Counted from the stretch's first letter, positions 43,441 through 52,704 are shown. The stretch is DNA of 64,000 nt from CAMLFJ01 sp035524955 (GCA_035524955.1 DATLFG010000097.1:10787-74786); one strand, 5' to 3'. Notes: generated by a model not told the origin, from the letters alone. A program made the numbers and translations.

Positions 43441-45658
43441 CCTTGACCCGGAGGTAGTTCTCCCGCGTGTCCCGGATCTTGTTCCTCACCTGGGGGGCGG
43501 TCGGGGCGTTCGGGTCCACCTGGAGCGATTTCTCCCACGCCTCGATGGCCTCGTGCGCGAGGTTGTTCTTGAGATAGGCGTCGCCCAGGTGCTCGTAGAG
43601 CACGGGGTCTTCCTTGGCCAGGCTCACCGCGCGCTTCAGCTCGCGCAGGGCCTCCGGATAGCGGCCCTGCTGGTAGTAGGCCCAGCCGAGGCTGTCGATG
43701 AAGTAGCCGTTCTCCGGCTCGAGCGCGAGGGCCTGCTGGATGAGCTGGATGGCCTCGGTGAGGTTCGTGCCCTTCTCGGCGTACATGTAGCCGATATAGT
43801 TGTACGACTCCGCGTGCTTGGGATCCAGCACGAGCACGCGGCGGAACGACGTGATGGCGTCATCGAACCGCTGCTGCTTCTCCAGCACCACCCCGAGCTG
43901 GAAGTGGAGGTCCTTGTTCTTGTCGTCCACCGACAGCCCCTCGCGCAGCACGGCCGCCGAGCGGTCGTACTGGCTGGCGCGCTGGAGCGCGGTGCCCAGG
44001 TAGAGGAAGAGCTCGGGGCGCTTGGGATCGAGGTTGACCGCTTCCTGCAGGGTGGCCACCGCCTCGTCGTAGCGCTTGGCGCGCCCGTAGAGGAAGCCGA
44101 GCTGCACCCGCGCGTCCACCGAGCGGGGATCGGCGGTGAGGATCTTCTCCAGCTCGCTCCGGGCCTCGTCGTCCTTCCCCGCGTCCATCAGCGCGGTGGC
44201 CAGGTAGTAGCGCGTCCGCATGTTGCCCGGCTCGAGCGAGACGGCCTGGCGGAAGGCGGCGACCGCCTTGTCGTACTGCTTCTGCTCGTAGTGGATCGCG
44301 CCCAGCTTCAGCCACACCCGCGGATCCCGCGGGAGCGAATCGACCAGCGACTCGATCTCGCTCTGCGCCTCGCCGTAGCGCCCCAGCTTCACGAGGAGAT
44401 CGCCCAGCCGCTCCACGAAGGCCGCGTTGTCCGGATTGGCCTTGAGCGCTTCCTTGTAGACGCCCACCGCGTCGTCGAGCTTGTTCTGGGCCTCGTAGAC
44501 GAACCCGAGCGCGGACCACGCCCCGTCGTGATCGGGGTCGAGGTCCACCGCGCGCTTGAGATTGGTCAGGGCCTCGTCCCACTGCTCGTTCTCGATACCG
44601 ATGCGGCCCAGCAGGTAGTAGCCTTGCGAGAGGTTCGGGCGCGCGGCCACCAGCCGCAGCAGCACCACCCGGGCCTTCTCGTAGCTCTTGCCCTCGAAGT
44701 GGAGCTGGGCCAGGGCCAGGTAGCCGTCGGGCGTCTGCGGGGCGAGCGCGACCGCCCTCTCCAGCGCGGCCTCCGCCTCCGCCGTCTTGCGCTGGCGCTT
44801 GTAGAGATCGGCCAGCATCATGTGGGCGCCCGCGTTGTTGGGCTCGAGCGCGATGGCCTTCTCCGCGGCGGTGAAGGCGCCCGCGGTGTCGTTGCCCCGG
44901 ATCAGCCACTGGGAGAGCTGGATCCAGAGGAGCGCGGTGTTGGGATCGTGCTTGATGGCCTCGCGCAGCTGCGCGATGGCCTGCGGCATCCGCCCCGCGC
45001 GGGCTTCCATCTGCGCGATCACGTAGTGGTCGTAGGCCTCACCCTGGGCGGCGATCGCCCGGCGGCTGGCCGAACCCAGCGTGACGGTCTTCACGGCGGG
45101 TTCGGCCTCGCTCGTGCGCGTGGTGGCGCACCCCGTGACTCCGCCGAGCAGGAGGCCACCCGCGAGCAGGAGGCCCGTGAGGGCCCCGCCCCGGCGCGCG
45201 ATCAGGCCCTTGGCCATGATGCGGCGGACGGTGGAGGCCAGCGCCTCGTCGCGGACCGGCGCGGCCGCGCTGTCCACGAGCGCCAGCTCGGCGGCGTCGA
45301 GGCGCAGGGGGGCGGCGGGCGCCGCACGCCGCGGGGCCGCGAGCGAAGGTGTCGGCGCGGGGCCGGCCAGGCTGAGGCGCAGCGCGGTGATGGACGGGCC
45401 GAAGCGGGCGCGGACCGCGTGGAGGACTTCCGCGGACCGCATGGAGAGCTCCTGGAGCCAGGGGGAATTGTCGACCATGACCGTGAGCGTTCCCGCCCGG
45501 AACTCGCCGGGTCGGGTGCGATGGGCCAGCTCGGAGCCGACGGCCACGCGCCAGCCCTGACGGATGCGCTCGGCCAGCAGGCGCTCTTCGAGGGCGGGCA
45601 GGGCGGCGGTCAGGATTGTGCCCACGCGGACCGGAAAGGAAGAGCGGGCCGAGCCCAT
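43412..45658 (-). CDS. composite ORF: DUF721/DciA-like domain joined to a TPR lipoprotein
   Basis: 748 residues from the ATG at 45658. Residues 1-115 match DUF721/DciA: R-I-R-Q-G-W-R-V-A-V-G-S-E-L-A, L-T-V-M-V-D-N-S-P-W-L-Q-E-L. An Ala/Pro-rich linker follows. Then, from M148 (ATG 45217), a textbook lipoprotein signal ending G-V-T-G-C, and about 15 TPR repeats (for example L-G-F-V-Y-E-A-Q-N-K-L-D-D-A-V-G). A cytoplasmic helicase-loader domain followed by an export signal is contradictory. Either M148 starts a second protein inside the same frame, or a stop was lost. No Shine-Dalgarno is seen before ATG 45217. Confidence 0.75.
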   Translation of the reverse strand: MGSARSSFPVRVGTILTAALPALEERLLAERIRQGWRVAVGSELAHRTRPGEFRAGTLTVMVDNSPWLQELSMRSAEVLHAVRARFGPSITALRLSLAGPAPTPSLAAPRRAAPAAPLRLDAAELALVDSAAAPVRDEALASTVRRIMAKGLIARRGGALTGLLLAGGLLLGGVTGCATTRTSEAEPAVKTVTLGSASRRAIAAQGEAYDHYVIAQMEARAGRMPQAIAQLREAIKHDPNTALLWIQLSQWLIRGNDTAGAFTAAEKAIALEPNNAGAHMMLADLYKRQRKTAEAEAALERAVALAPQTPDGYLALAQLHFEGKSYEKARVVLLRLVAARPNLSQGYYLLGRIGIENEQWDEALTNLKRAVDLDPDHDGAWSALGFVYEAQNKLDDAVGVYKEALKANPDNAAFVERLGDLLVKLGRYGEAQSEIESLVDSLPRDPRVWLKLGAIHYEQKQYDKAVAAFRQAVSLEPGNMRTRYYLATALMDAGKDDEARSELEKILTADPRSVDARVQLGFLYGRAKRYDEAVATLQEAVNLDPKRPELFLYLGTALQRASQYDRSAAVLREGLSVDDKNKDLHFQLGVVLEKQQRFDDAITSFRRVLVLDPKHAESYNYIGYMYAEKGTNLTEAIQLIQQALALEPENGYFIDSLGWAYYQQGRYPEALRELKRAVSLAKEDPVLYEHLGDAYLKNNLAHEAIEAWEKSLQVDPNAPTAPQVRNKIRDTRENYLRVKGAPPKAQQK

Positions 45659-45697
45659 CGTGCGTCCATGATACTTGAGCGGGTATGTCCTCGCTAG

Positions 45698-45737
45698 CTT
45701 CAACGCGGGGACGGTCGCCACCTTCAACGCGGGGACG
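45698..45737. repeat. 16-bp direct repeats upstream of the DciA/TPR ORF
   Basis: CTTCAACGCGGGGACG occurs at 45698-45713 and 45722-45737, flanked by inverted GCTAGC blocks. A related GCTAGCGTGAACGCGGGG is at 45899-45915, just before the rlmD promoter. Confidence 0.7.
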
Positions 45738-45752
45738 CTCGCTAGCTCGGAT

Positions 45753-45864
45753 TATGCGTGAACACGTGCGCTACCCTCACCCCGACCCTCTCTCTCCGAA
45801 AGAGAGGGAGCCGTTTCGATCCCCTCGCCCCCGGAGGGGGAGAGGGACAGGGTGAGGGGTGCAT
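45753..45864. repeat. 112-bp dispersed repeat (family A long form), inverted relative to 13509-13624
   Basis: Shares CGTGAACACGTGCGC, CCCTCACCCCGACCCTCTC, GAGCCGTTTCGATCCCCTCG and the GGGTGAGGGGTGCAT end with the 13.5-kb copy. It sits between the divergent DciA/TPR and rlmD genes. Confidence 0.85.
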
Positions 45865-45919
45865 GGGGTGCGGAACGCACGTTCGTGAATTGTCCGGGCT
45901 AGCGTGAACGCGGGGCAAA

Positions 45920-45948
45920 TTGACTCCGATCGTACCGACATTTATAGT
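45920..45948 (+). promoter_or_regulatory. sigma-70 promoter of rlmD; near-leaderless start
   Basis: TTGACT (45920-45925), a 17-nt spacer, and TATAGT (45943-45948). Transcription should start near 45955, two to four nucleotides from the ATG at 45958. No ribosome-binding site can fit, so the mRNA is probably leaderless. Confidence 0.75.
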
Positions 45949-45957
45949 GTCGCTACC

Positions 45958-47331
45958 ATGGCCCGACCCAAACGCGGGGAGATTCTGTCCCTGACGATCG
46001 ACGACCTGGCCTTCGGGGGCGAGGGCGTCGGGCGGGCCGATGGCTACGTGGTCTTCGTCCCGGGCGGCCTGCCCGGCGATCGCCTCCGCGTCCGGCTCGT
46101 GCAGGTGCGCTCGCGCTTCGGGCGCGGGGTCGTCGACGCCATCGAGGAGCCTTCGCCGCAGCGCGTGGAGGCACCCTGCCCCTACTTTGGGCGCTGTGGC
46201 GGCTGCCGCCTCCAGCACATGGCGTATCCCGCCCAGCTCGCCTTCAAGGCCAAGCAGGTGGTGGACGCGCTGGAGCGGCTCGGCGGGCTCAAGGGCGTCG
46301 AGGTCCGGCCCATCATCGGCGCCGAGGAGACCTTCGGGTACCGGAACAAGATGGAGTTCACGGTTGCGCGGGGCCCGAAGGAGCCGATGGTGGTGGGGCT
46401 CCATGAGGCCGATCGCTACGACTCGGTGCTCGACATCGAGCGCTGCCTGCTGCAGTCCGACCGCATGAACGCGCTCCTCGGCGAGGCGCGCGGCTTCTTC
46501 GCCGAGCGCGGGCTCACCGTGTACGAGCAGGACACCGGGGAAGGGCTCCTGCGCTTCCTGATGCTGCGCGAGGGCACACACACCGGCGAGCTCATGGCCA
46601 ACGTGGTGACGTCCGCGCCCGCGGTCTCCGAGCTCGCCCCGCTCGCCCCGCGCCTGGAGGCGCGCGTCCCGGGCACGACCAGCGTGGTCATGAACGTGAA
46701 CCCCAAGAAGGCCAGCGTGGCGGTTGGCGTCGAGGAGCACCTGCTGGGCGGCCGCGATCACATCCGCGAGAGGGTGGGCGGGCTCAGCTTCCAGGTCTCG
46801 GCCGGCTCGTTCTTCCAGACCAATACCCGGCAGGCCGAGCGCCTCTTCGAGCTCGTGATCGAATCCGCGGGCCTGACCGGGACCGAGACGGTCCACGACC
46901 TCTACTCGGGCACCGGCGCCATCAGCCTGCTCCTGGCCCGGCGTGCCCGGTGGGTGTACGGCGTCGAGGTGGCCCAGGCCGCGGTGGACGACGCGGGGGT
47001 GAACGCGGCGGCCAACGGCATCACCAACTGCACGTTCGTGTGCGGGGAGGTCCGCTTCGTGCTGCCCTCCCTGATCGCGAAGGGGGTGACCGCGGACGTG
47101 GTGGTGGCCGATCCGCCGCGCGCGGGCTTCCATCCGAAGGCGCTGCACGCCCTGATCACGCTCGGCGCACGCCGCATCGTCTACGTGTCGTGCAACCCGA
47201 CCACGCTGGCCCGGGACCTGGGCGAGCTGGTGCGCGGCGGCTACCGGCTCGAGTGGGTGCAGCCGGTGGACATGTTCCCGCACACCCCGCACATCGAGGC
47301 GGTGGCCCGGCTGGAGCGCGTCGCCTCGTGA
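45958..47331 (+). CDS. rlmD: 23S rRNA (uracil-5-)-methyltransferase RlmD/RumA-like
   Basis: 457 residues. N-terminal TRAM domain (L-A-F-G-G-E-G-V-G-R-A-D-G-Y-V-V-F-V), a 4Fe-4S cluster ligand set (C-P-Y-F-G-R-C-G-G-C and the Cys in R-C-L-L-Q), the SAM site (D-L-Y-S-G-T-G-A-I-S-L-L), and the catalytic D-P-P-R-A-G and S-C-N-P-T-T. It methylates U1939-type positions of 23S rRNA. Leaderless-type start (see promoter). Its stop overlaps the following GTG start (GTGA). Confidence 0.93.
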   Translation: MARPKRGEILSLTIDDLAFGGEGVGRADGYVVFVPGGLPGDRLRVRLVQVRSRFGRGVVDAIEEPSPQRVEAPCPYFGRCGGCRLQHMAYPAQLAFKAKQVVDALERLGGLKGVEVRPIIGAEETFGYRNKMEFTVARGPKEPMVVGLHEADRYDSVLDIERCLLQSDRMNALLGEARGFFAERGLTVYEQDTGEGLLRFLMLREGTHTGELMANVVTSAPAVSELAPLAPRLEARVPGTTSVVMNVNPKKASVAVGVEEHLLGGRDHIRERVGGLSFQVSAGSFFQTNTRQAERLFELVIESAGLTGTETVHDLYSGTGAISLLLARRARWVYGVEVAQAAVDDAGVNAAANGITNCTFVCGEVRFVLPSLIAKGVTADVVVADPPRAGFHPKALHALITLGARRIVYVSCNPTTLARDLGELVRGGYRLEWVQPVDMFPHTPHIEAVARLERVAS

Positions 47332-48245
47332 AGTGGTACCTGCTGCGACGCTTCTGGCAGTCGGCGTTCGTGCTCTTCGGCGTCTCGGTGGTGGTCTTCC
47401 TCATCCTCCACCTGACCGGCGACCCCGCCGCGCTGCTGCTGCCGCCCGACGCCACCGCCGAGGACATCGCGAGGTTCCGCACCGCGGAGGGCTTCGACGA
47501 TCCGGTAGCCGTCCAGTACCTCCGCTTCCTCAAGGGCGCGGTGCGCGGGGACTTCGGCGAGTCCCTGCGCCACGGCGAGCCCGCGATGGCCCTGGTGGTC
47601 GAGCGGCTGCCCGCCACCTTCCAGCTCGCGGGGGCGGGGCTGCTCATCGCGCTGTGCCTGGCGATCCCGGCGGGCATCGTGTCGGCGGTGAAGCGCAACA
47701 CGGCGGTGGACTACGTCTCGACGGTGGTGGCGCTGCTCGGCCAGGCCATGCCGACCTTCTGGCTCGGGATCATGCTGATCCTGGTCTTCTCGGTGCGGCT
47801 CAACTGGCTGCCGTCGTCGGGGCGCGGCGGCCTCGAACACCTGATCCTGCCCGCGATCACCCTCGGGCTCTTCACCACCGCGCGCATCACGCGGCTCACC
47901 CGCTCCGGGATGCTGGAGGTGCTCGGCCAGGACTACATCCGCACCGCGCGCGCCAAGGGAGTCGGCGAGCAGCCGGTGGTGTGGAAGCACGCGCTCAGGA
48001 ACGCGTCGATCCCGATCGTCACCATCGTGGGGATCGAGCTCGGCACGCTGCTCGGCGGCTCGGTGATCACCGAGACCATCTTCGCCTGGCCGGGGGTGGG
48101 CCGGCTCTCGGTGCAGGCGATCTTCAACCGCGACTATCCGGTCGTGCAGTCGGCGGTGTTCCTGCTGGCCAGCACCTTCGTGATCGTCAACTTCGTGGTG
48201 GACGTGATCTACACGTACCTCGATCCGCGCATCCGGTACCACTGA
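47328..48245 (+). CDS. dipeptide/oligopeptide-type ABC transporter permease (DppB-like)
   Basis: 305 residues from a GTG overlapping the rlmD stop. Six predicted membrane helices and the permease EAA loop (I-R-T-A-R-A-K-G-V-G-E-Q-P-V-V-W-K-H-A-L-R-N) with G-L-N-type ends, and the terminal I-F-N-R-D-Y-P-V-V-Q. Part of a peptide/nickel uptake system. Its substrate-binding and ATPase genes are not in this window, so it depends on genes elsewhere. Confidence 0.92.
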   Translation: MKWYLLRRFWQSAFVLFGVSVVVFLILHLTGDPAALLLPPDATAEDIARFRTAEGFDDPVAVQYLRFLKGAVRGDFGESLRHGEPAMALVVERLPATFQLAGAGLLIALCLAIPAGIVSAVKRNTAVDYVSTVVALLGQAMPTFWLGIMLILVFSVRLNWLPSSGRGGLEHLILPAITLGLFTTARITRLTRSGMLEVLGQDYIRTARAKGVGEQPVVWKHALRNASIPIVTIVGIELGTLLGGSVITETIFAWPGVGRLSVQAIFNRDYPVVQSAVFLLASTFVIVNFVVDVIYTYLDPRIRYH

Positions 48246-49171
48246 TGGCCGCGTCGCCGCCCTCCACCGCCGCCACCGAGGTGGTGCCGGTGGCGCCCTC
48301 GAAGCCCCGGGGAGAGCGCGAGTGGGTGACGCTGCTGCGCCGGCTGGCGCGCCGCCGCACCGCGTTGTTCGGCATGCTCGTGGTGCTGGCGGTGATGCTG
48401 GCCGCGGTGGCCGCGCCGCTCGTCGCGCCGTTCGATCCGCTGGAGCAGGACATCGGCCAGCGGCTGCGCGAGCCGGGCTGGCAGGACGAGCAGGGGCGCG
48501 TGCATCCGCTCGGCACCGATCACCTCGGGCGCGACATCCTCTCCCGCGTCGTCTTCGGCTCGCGCATCGCGCTGCTGGTCGGGCTGGCCGCGGTGGTCAT
48601 CTCGGGCGTGCTCGGCATGCTCATCGGGCTCGTCGCGGGCTACTTCGGCGGCCGCCTGGACGACTTCCTGATGCGCCTGGCCGACATCCAGCTCGCCTTC
48701 CCGTTCATCCTGCTCGCGATCGCGGTCATCGGGGTGCTGGGGCCGAGCCTGCGCAACATCATCATCGTCATCGGGGTCTCGTCCTGGGTGGTCTACGCGC
48801 GGGTCGTGCGGGGCGAGGTGCTCTCGATTCGCGAGCGCGAGTACGTGCACGCGGCGGTCGCGCTCGGCAGCCGGCCCTGGCGCGTGCTGATGACCCACGT
48901 GCTGCCGAACACCTTCACGCCCTGGCTGGTGGTGGCCACGCTTGACATGGCGCGCGTGATCGTGATCGAATCCGCGCTGTCGTTCCTGGGCCTGGGCGTG
49001 CAGCCGCCGACGCCCACGTGGGGCGGCATGCTCGCGGACGGCCGCGTCTACCTCTCCACCGCGTGGTGGCTCGCCACGTTCCCCGGCCTCGCGATCCTCG
49101 TCACCGTGCTCGGCATCAACCTTCTCGGCGATGGGCTCCGCGATACGCTCGACCCGCGGCTCAAGGTCTAG
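48245..49171 (+). CDS. dipeptide/oligopeptide-type ABC transporter permease (DppC-like)
   Basis: 308 residues, ATG overlapping the DppB-like stop by one base (TGATG). N-terminal cytoplasmic segment, six membrane helices, G-T-D-H-L-G-R-D-I-L-S-R-V-V-F-G-S-R motif typical of DppC, and R-E-Y-V-H-A-A-V-A-L-G-S-R-P-W-R-V-L in the EAA loop. Forms the permease heterodimer with the previous gene. Confidence 0.93.
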   Translation: MAASPPSTAATEVVPVAPSKPRGEREWVTLLRRLARRRTALFGMLVVLAVMLAAVAAPLVAPFDPLEQDIGQRLREPGWQDEQGRVHPLGTDHLGRDILSRVVFGSRIALLVGLAAVVISGVLGMLIGLVAGYFGGRLDDFLMRLADIQLAFPFILLAIAVIGVLGPSLRNIIIVIGVSSWVVYARVVRGEVLSIREREYVHAAVALGSRPWRVLMTHVLPNTFTPWLVVATLDMARVIVIESALSFLGLGVQPPTPTWGGMLADGRVYLSTAWWLATFPGLAILVTVLGINLLGDGLRDTLDPRLKV

Positions 49172-49216
49172 CGGTGCCGCACCATCGGAGCTGCGCGCGA
49201 GGCGGGGGGGTCCTGT

Positions 49217-49335
49217 CGTCGGGGGGCGCCTCCCGGCGACCGGCTCCGTCGATTCACCAGATTCGCGATTGTTCGAGCGGCGTGCCGGACTCGGGGGCCC
49301 ACGCAGCACCGGTCGCCGGGAGGCGCCCCCCGACG
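49217..49335. mobile_element. MITE-like element, copy 2 (perfect 27-bp inverted arms)
   Basis: Left arm 49217-49243 and right arm 49309-49335 are exact inverted repeats; the core (GATTCACCAGATTCGCG, CCGGACTCGGGGGCCC) is nearly identical to the copy at 23019-23229. It sits in the 228-nt gap before the amidohydrolase gene. No coding content. Confidence 0.85.
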
Positions 49336-49399
49336 CCACCCACCCGGTCACCCTCGAAGTCCGTGCCGTGCACGTATTCCACGATCTCCCACGAGGCAT

Positions 49400-50593
49400 A
49401 TGGCGGGCTCTGACACGCTGGTGTTGAGTGGGGCGCGGATCATCGACGGGACGGGGGCGGAGCCCGTGCGGGGGCGCTCGGTGGTGGTGGAGAGGGGCGT
49501 GATCACCGCGGTGGTGGAGGATGCGCGAGCGCCGCGGGGCCACGGGATGGATCTGGCGGGGCACACGCTCCTGCCCGGCCTCATCAACTGTCACGTGCAC
49601 CTCTGCCTCGGGGCGGAGGCCGATCCGGTGCGCCCGCTGCGCGAGGAGCCGCTGGCGCTCACCGCGATCAGGGCGCTGCTGCGGGCCCGGGAGACCGCGC
49701 GGGCCGGGGTGACGACGGTGCGGGACCTGGGCGGCCGCGAGTACGTGGAGTTCGCGGCGCGGCGCGCGATCCAGGAGGGCCTCATCGACGGGCCGCGCAT
49801 CGTAGCCGCCGGACGCCCGGTGTGCATGACCGGCGGGCACGGGCACTGGCTCGGCCGCGAAGCCGACGGGCCCGACGACGCGCGAAAGGCGGTGCGCGAG
49901 CAGCTCAAGGCGGGCGCGGACGTGATCAAGGTCATCGCCACCGGTGGGGTCATGACGCCCGGGGTCGAGCCCGGCTCCCCGCAGCTCACGCTCGACGAGC
50001 TGCGCGCGGCCATCGAGGAGGCTAGCCGAGCCGGGCGGCGCACCGCGGCCCACGCCATGGCCGCGACGGGGATCAGCGACGCGATCGACGCGGGGATCAC
50101 CTCGATCGAGCATGGAGTCTATCTCACCGAGGAGATCGTGGCCCACATGCGCCGCGACGGGACCTTCCTGGTGCCGACACTGAACGCGCCCGTGGCCATC
50201 GCAACGGGCGGGCTCGCGGCGGGCATTCCCGAGTACATGGTGCGCAAGTCCGAGCAGGTGGTGCCGGCGCACGTGGCGAGCTTCCAGCTCGCGCTTCGCG
50301 CGGGCGTCCGGATCGCGGCGGGCGCCGACTCGGGTACCCCGCTCAACTTCCACGGCTCGCTGCTGCCCGAGCTCACGCTGATGGTGAAGTACGGCATGAC
50401 ACCCCTCGAGGTGATCCGGGCCGCCACCGTCACCGCGGCGGACTGCCTCGGCCTGGGCGAGGTGACCGGCCGCGTGGCCCCGGGCTACGCGGCGGACCTG
50501 ATCGCGGTGGCGGGCGACCCGGCCGAGCGCATCGACGCGCTGGCCGACCTCAAGCTCGTGCTGGTGAACGGCCGCGTCATCGGCGGAGCGTAG
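49400..50593 (+). CDS. amidohydrolase family protein (imidazolonepropionase-like)
   Basis: 397 residues. Metal-binding H-x-H in I-N-C-H-V-H-L, carboxylated or metal Lys region V-I-K-V-I-A-T-G-G, His in T-A-A-H-A-M-A, and I-E-H-G, and Asp in G-A-D-S-G-T. N-terminal D-G-T-G-A-E-P and C-terminal G-Y-A-A-D-L-I-A-V-A-G-D-P are diagnostic. Cytoplasmic hydrolase; substrate unknown. Ribosome-binding site GAGG. Confidence 0.92.
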   Translation: MAGSDTLVLSGARIIDGTGAEPVRGRSVVVERGVITAVVEDARAPRGHGMDLAGHTLLPGLINCHVHLCLGAEADPVRPLREEPLALTAIRALLRARETARAGVTTVRDLGGREYVEFAARRAIQEGLIDGPRIVAAGRPVCMTGGHGHWLGREADGPDDARKAVREQLKAGADVIKVIATGGVMTPGVEPGSPQLTLDELRAAIEEASRAGRRTAAHAMAATGISDAIDAGITSIEHGVYLTEEIVAHMRRDGTFLVPTLNAPVAIATGGLAAGIPEYMVRKSEQVVPAHVASFQLALRAGVRIAAGADSGTPLNFHGSLLPELTLMVKYGMTPLEVIRAATVTAADCLGLGEVTGRVAPGYAADLIAVAGDPAERIDALADLKLVLVNGRVIGGA

Positions 50594-50594
50594 C

Positions 50595-52064
50595 TCAGCG
50601 GCCCGGCCCGCCGATGAGCCCGATCCGGGCCGCCGCCGCGAGGAGCGCCAGCGCCGCGAACCCGAGACCCCCGGCCGCGACCACCACCTCGCGCCAGCGC
50701 GGGGGCCGCAGCGCCTCCGGCAGCAGCGCGCGATTCAGGCGGAGCGTGTGGAAGGACAGCACCGCGAAGTTCACCGCCGCGATGTTGGCGCCGATCACGA
50801 TCAGGGTGAGCGGATCGGCCACCGTCAGGGCGAGGCCCCCCGCCACCACGAAGAGCGCGAGCACCGGATAGTAGACCCAGGCCGCGCCGGCGGTGGCCGG
50901 GCGCACGCCCGCGGTCCACAGCATCTCGGTCACGTTGCGCGCGAAGCTCTCCGCGATGCCGACCTGCGTCGAGAAGAAGATCCAGAGCGCGGTCAGCAGT
51001 ATGGGGAGCCAGAGCAGGGTCCAGTAGCGACGGGCGATCTCGCGCGCGAAGATCGCGCCGGCCCCGAAGCCGCCCATGTCCGTCCCCGGCGGCACCGCGT
51101 CGAGGGCGAGCAGCACCGGCACGCTCATGCCGATTAGGCAGCCGGCCGTCCAGAGATACGAGAGGTCCGCCCGGAGGTAGCGCCACCACTCGCGCCACTT
51201 GGCCAGGTTGGCGGCGCTTGGCGGGAAGATGGCCCCGTCGCGCGGCAGCAGGATGGCCAGATCGCCCACCGGCGTCGGCTGCGCGCCCACGGTGCCGGCC
51301 ATCCCGAAGCCCTTGTCGCGCAGCCAGTAGGTGAGCATGGCGTTGACCGTGCCGCCCGCGCCGGAATAGGCCGCGAAGGCCGCGATGAGGGCCCAGTCGA
51401 TCGGGCGGGCGGGAACGCTCCCCGGGATCCATGTCGGCTCCCAGAGCGGGCGGCCGGCGAAGCTCCACGCGAGCGCGGCCCAGGCCGGTCCGGGCACGAA
51501 GTACACCGACACCGCGACGAGGAGGAGCAGCATCCACGCCATCATGATCCACTCGGTGATCTCGAGCGCGCGCTGGGCGCGGCGACCGAGGAGCACGAGC
51601 CCGATGGCGGCCAGGAACAGGAGGTAGCCGAGGCCGATCACCACGGCGCGGTCGTCCGCGCGCGGCACGCGGCCGAGCAGGAGCGCGGCCAGGGCGGAGC
51701 CACCGGCGAGCGCCCAGCCGGGCCAGCCCACCTGGGCGAGATGGAGGAACGAGTAGCCGAGGGCCCAGAAGCGCGGGCCCGGCCGCTGGCGCATGAAGCC
51801 GGTGAAGATGGGCTCGCCGGTGGCGAGGGTGTAGCGCGCCATCTCCGCGTTGAGCACGCTCTGAAAGAGGATCGACAGCGTGCAGATCCAGAGCAGGATC
51901 GGGCCGTAGCCGACGACGACGGCCGGGCCCAGGAGCCAGTCCCCCGCGCCCAGCGAGACCCCGAGCAGGATCGCCCCCGGCCCGATGACCCGGACCAGGT
52001 TGACGGGATTGTAGGCCGGCGCGTGCGGCAGGTCGCCCTGCCGCCACGCGGGGAGATCGCTCAC
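50595..52064 (-). CDS. Nramp-like divalent metal transporter
   Basis: 489 residues from the GTG at 52064. About eleven membrane helices. The first helix pattern G-P-G-A-I-L-L-G-V-S-L-G-A-G-D-W resembles, but does not match, the Nramp D-P-G-N site; another conserved helix is in the A-F-A-A-Y-S-G-A-G-G-T segment. This divergent clade is usually named Nramp family but metal transport is unproven. It overlaps VanZ by four bases (GTGA). Confidence 0.75.
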   Translation of the reverse strand: MSDLPAWRQGDLPHAPAYNPVNLVRVIGPGAILLGVSLGAGDWLLGPAVVVGYGPILLWICTLSILFQSVLNAEMARYTLATGEPIFTGFMRQRPGPRFWALGYSFLHLAQVGWPGWALAGGSALAALLLGRVPRADDRAVVIGLGYLLFLAAIGLVLLGRRAQRALEITEWIMMAWMLLLLVAVSVYFVPGPAWAALAWSFAGRPLWEPTWIPGSVPARPIDWALIAAFAAYSGAGGTVNAMLTYWLRDKGFGMAGTVGAQPTPVGDLAILLPRDGAIFPPSAANLAKWREWWRYLRADLSYLWTAGCLIGMSVPVLLALDAVPPGTDMGGFGAGAIFAREIARRYWTLLWLPILLTALWIFFSTQVGIAESFARNVTEMLWTAGVRPATAGAAWVYYPVLALFVVAGGLALTVADPLTLIVIGANIAAVNFAVLSFHTLRLNRALLPEALRPPRWREVVVAAGGLGFAALALLAAAARIGLIGGPGR

Positions 52065-52639
52065 GCGCGGGCGCGCCTCCGGCGCCAGATCCAGAGCGTG
52101 AGCCACGCCGCGGGGACGCTCAGCCAGAGCCAGCCCGACGGGGCGGCGGCGGCCAGATCGATCGCGAGGATCACGGTGCCGCCGCCGGCGGCCGCCCAGA
52201 GGAGGAGCCACGCCAGCCCGTCGGCGACGCGCCGGGCTCCCCGCCTGGCCACCAGAAGGGCGGCGGCGGCCGCGCCGGCGTCGAGCACGACGTCCGAGAC
52301 GCTGCCCTCGCGGGTGAAGGTGGTGGCCTGGTGCGCCTCGTCGAGCGCGGCGGTGAGCGCGGCGAGCGCGAGCGGCCACCGCCAGGGCGCGGGAGCACCC
52401 GGGCCGGCCAGGGCGCGGCGCCAGAGCAGGGCGAGCACCGCGTACTCGACGACGTGGCCGGTCTTCCGCAGCAGCCAGTGCACGCCCGCGATCTGCTCGG
52501 CGACGGCCCCGGGCATGAGCGCGCGCAGCCAGGGCTCGAGAAGCGAGGTCGTGGCGCCGCCGTGCCACCCGGCGCCCGAGAACCACGCGATCAGCATCGA
52601 CCACGCGAGCGGCGGCAGGAGACGGAGGGCCGTCGTCAC
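52061..52639 (-). CDS. VanZ family membrane protein
   Basis: 192 residues from a GTG at 52639 (the frame continues to 52687 without homology). Four to five membrane helices. VanZ motifs: W-F-S-G, R-K-T-G-H-V-V-E-Y-A-V-L-A, D-E-A-H-Q, and S-V-S-D-V-V-L-D-A-G. VanZ proteins confer low-level teicoplanin resistance in some Gram-positives; the role in this organism is unknown. Reads into the Nramp-like gene. Confidence 0.85.
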   Translation of the reverse strand: MTTALRLLPPLAWSMLIAWFSGAGWHGGATTSLLEPWLRALMPGAVAEQIAGVHWLLRKTGHVVEYAVLALLWRRALAGPGAPAPWRWPLALAALTAALDEAHQATTFTREGSVSDVVLDAGAAAAALLVARRGARRVADGLAWLLLWAAAGGGTVILAIDLAAAAPSGWLWLSVPAAWLTLWIWRRRRARA

Positions 52640-52669
52640 GGCGTCCAGCGTGGCACAGGGCGGCCGAAG

Positions 52670-52697
52670 TTGACAACCCGCGCTCACTAAACATAGG
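52670..52697 (+). promoter_or_regulatory. sigma-70-like promoter of mrfAB
   Basis: TTGACA (52670-52675), 16-nt spacer, CATAGG (52692-52697), ending seven bases before the ATG at 52705. A short AGGA also lies there, so leaderless or short-leader start cannot be distinguished. Confidence 0.5.
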
Positions 52698-52704
52698 ATG
52701 AGCC

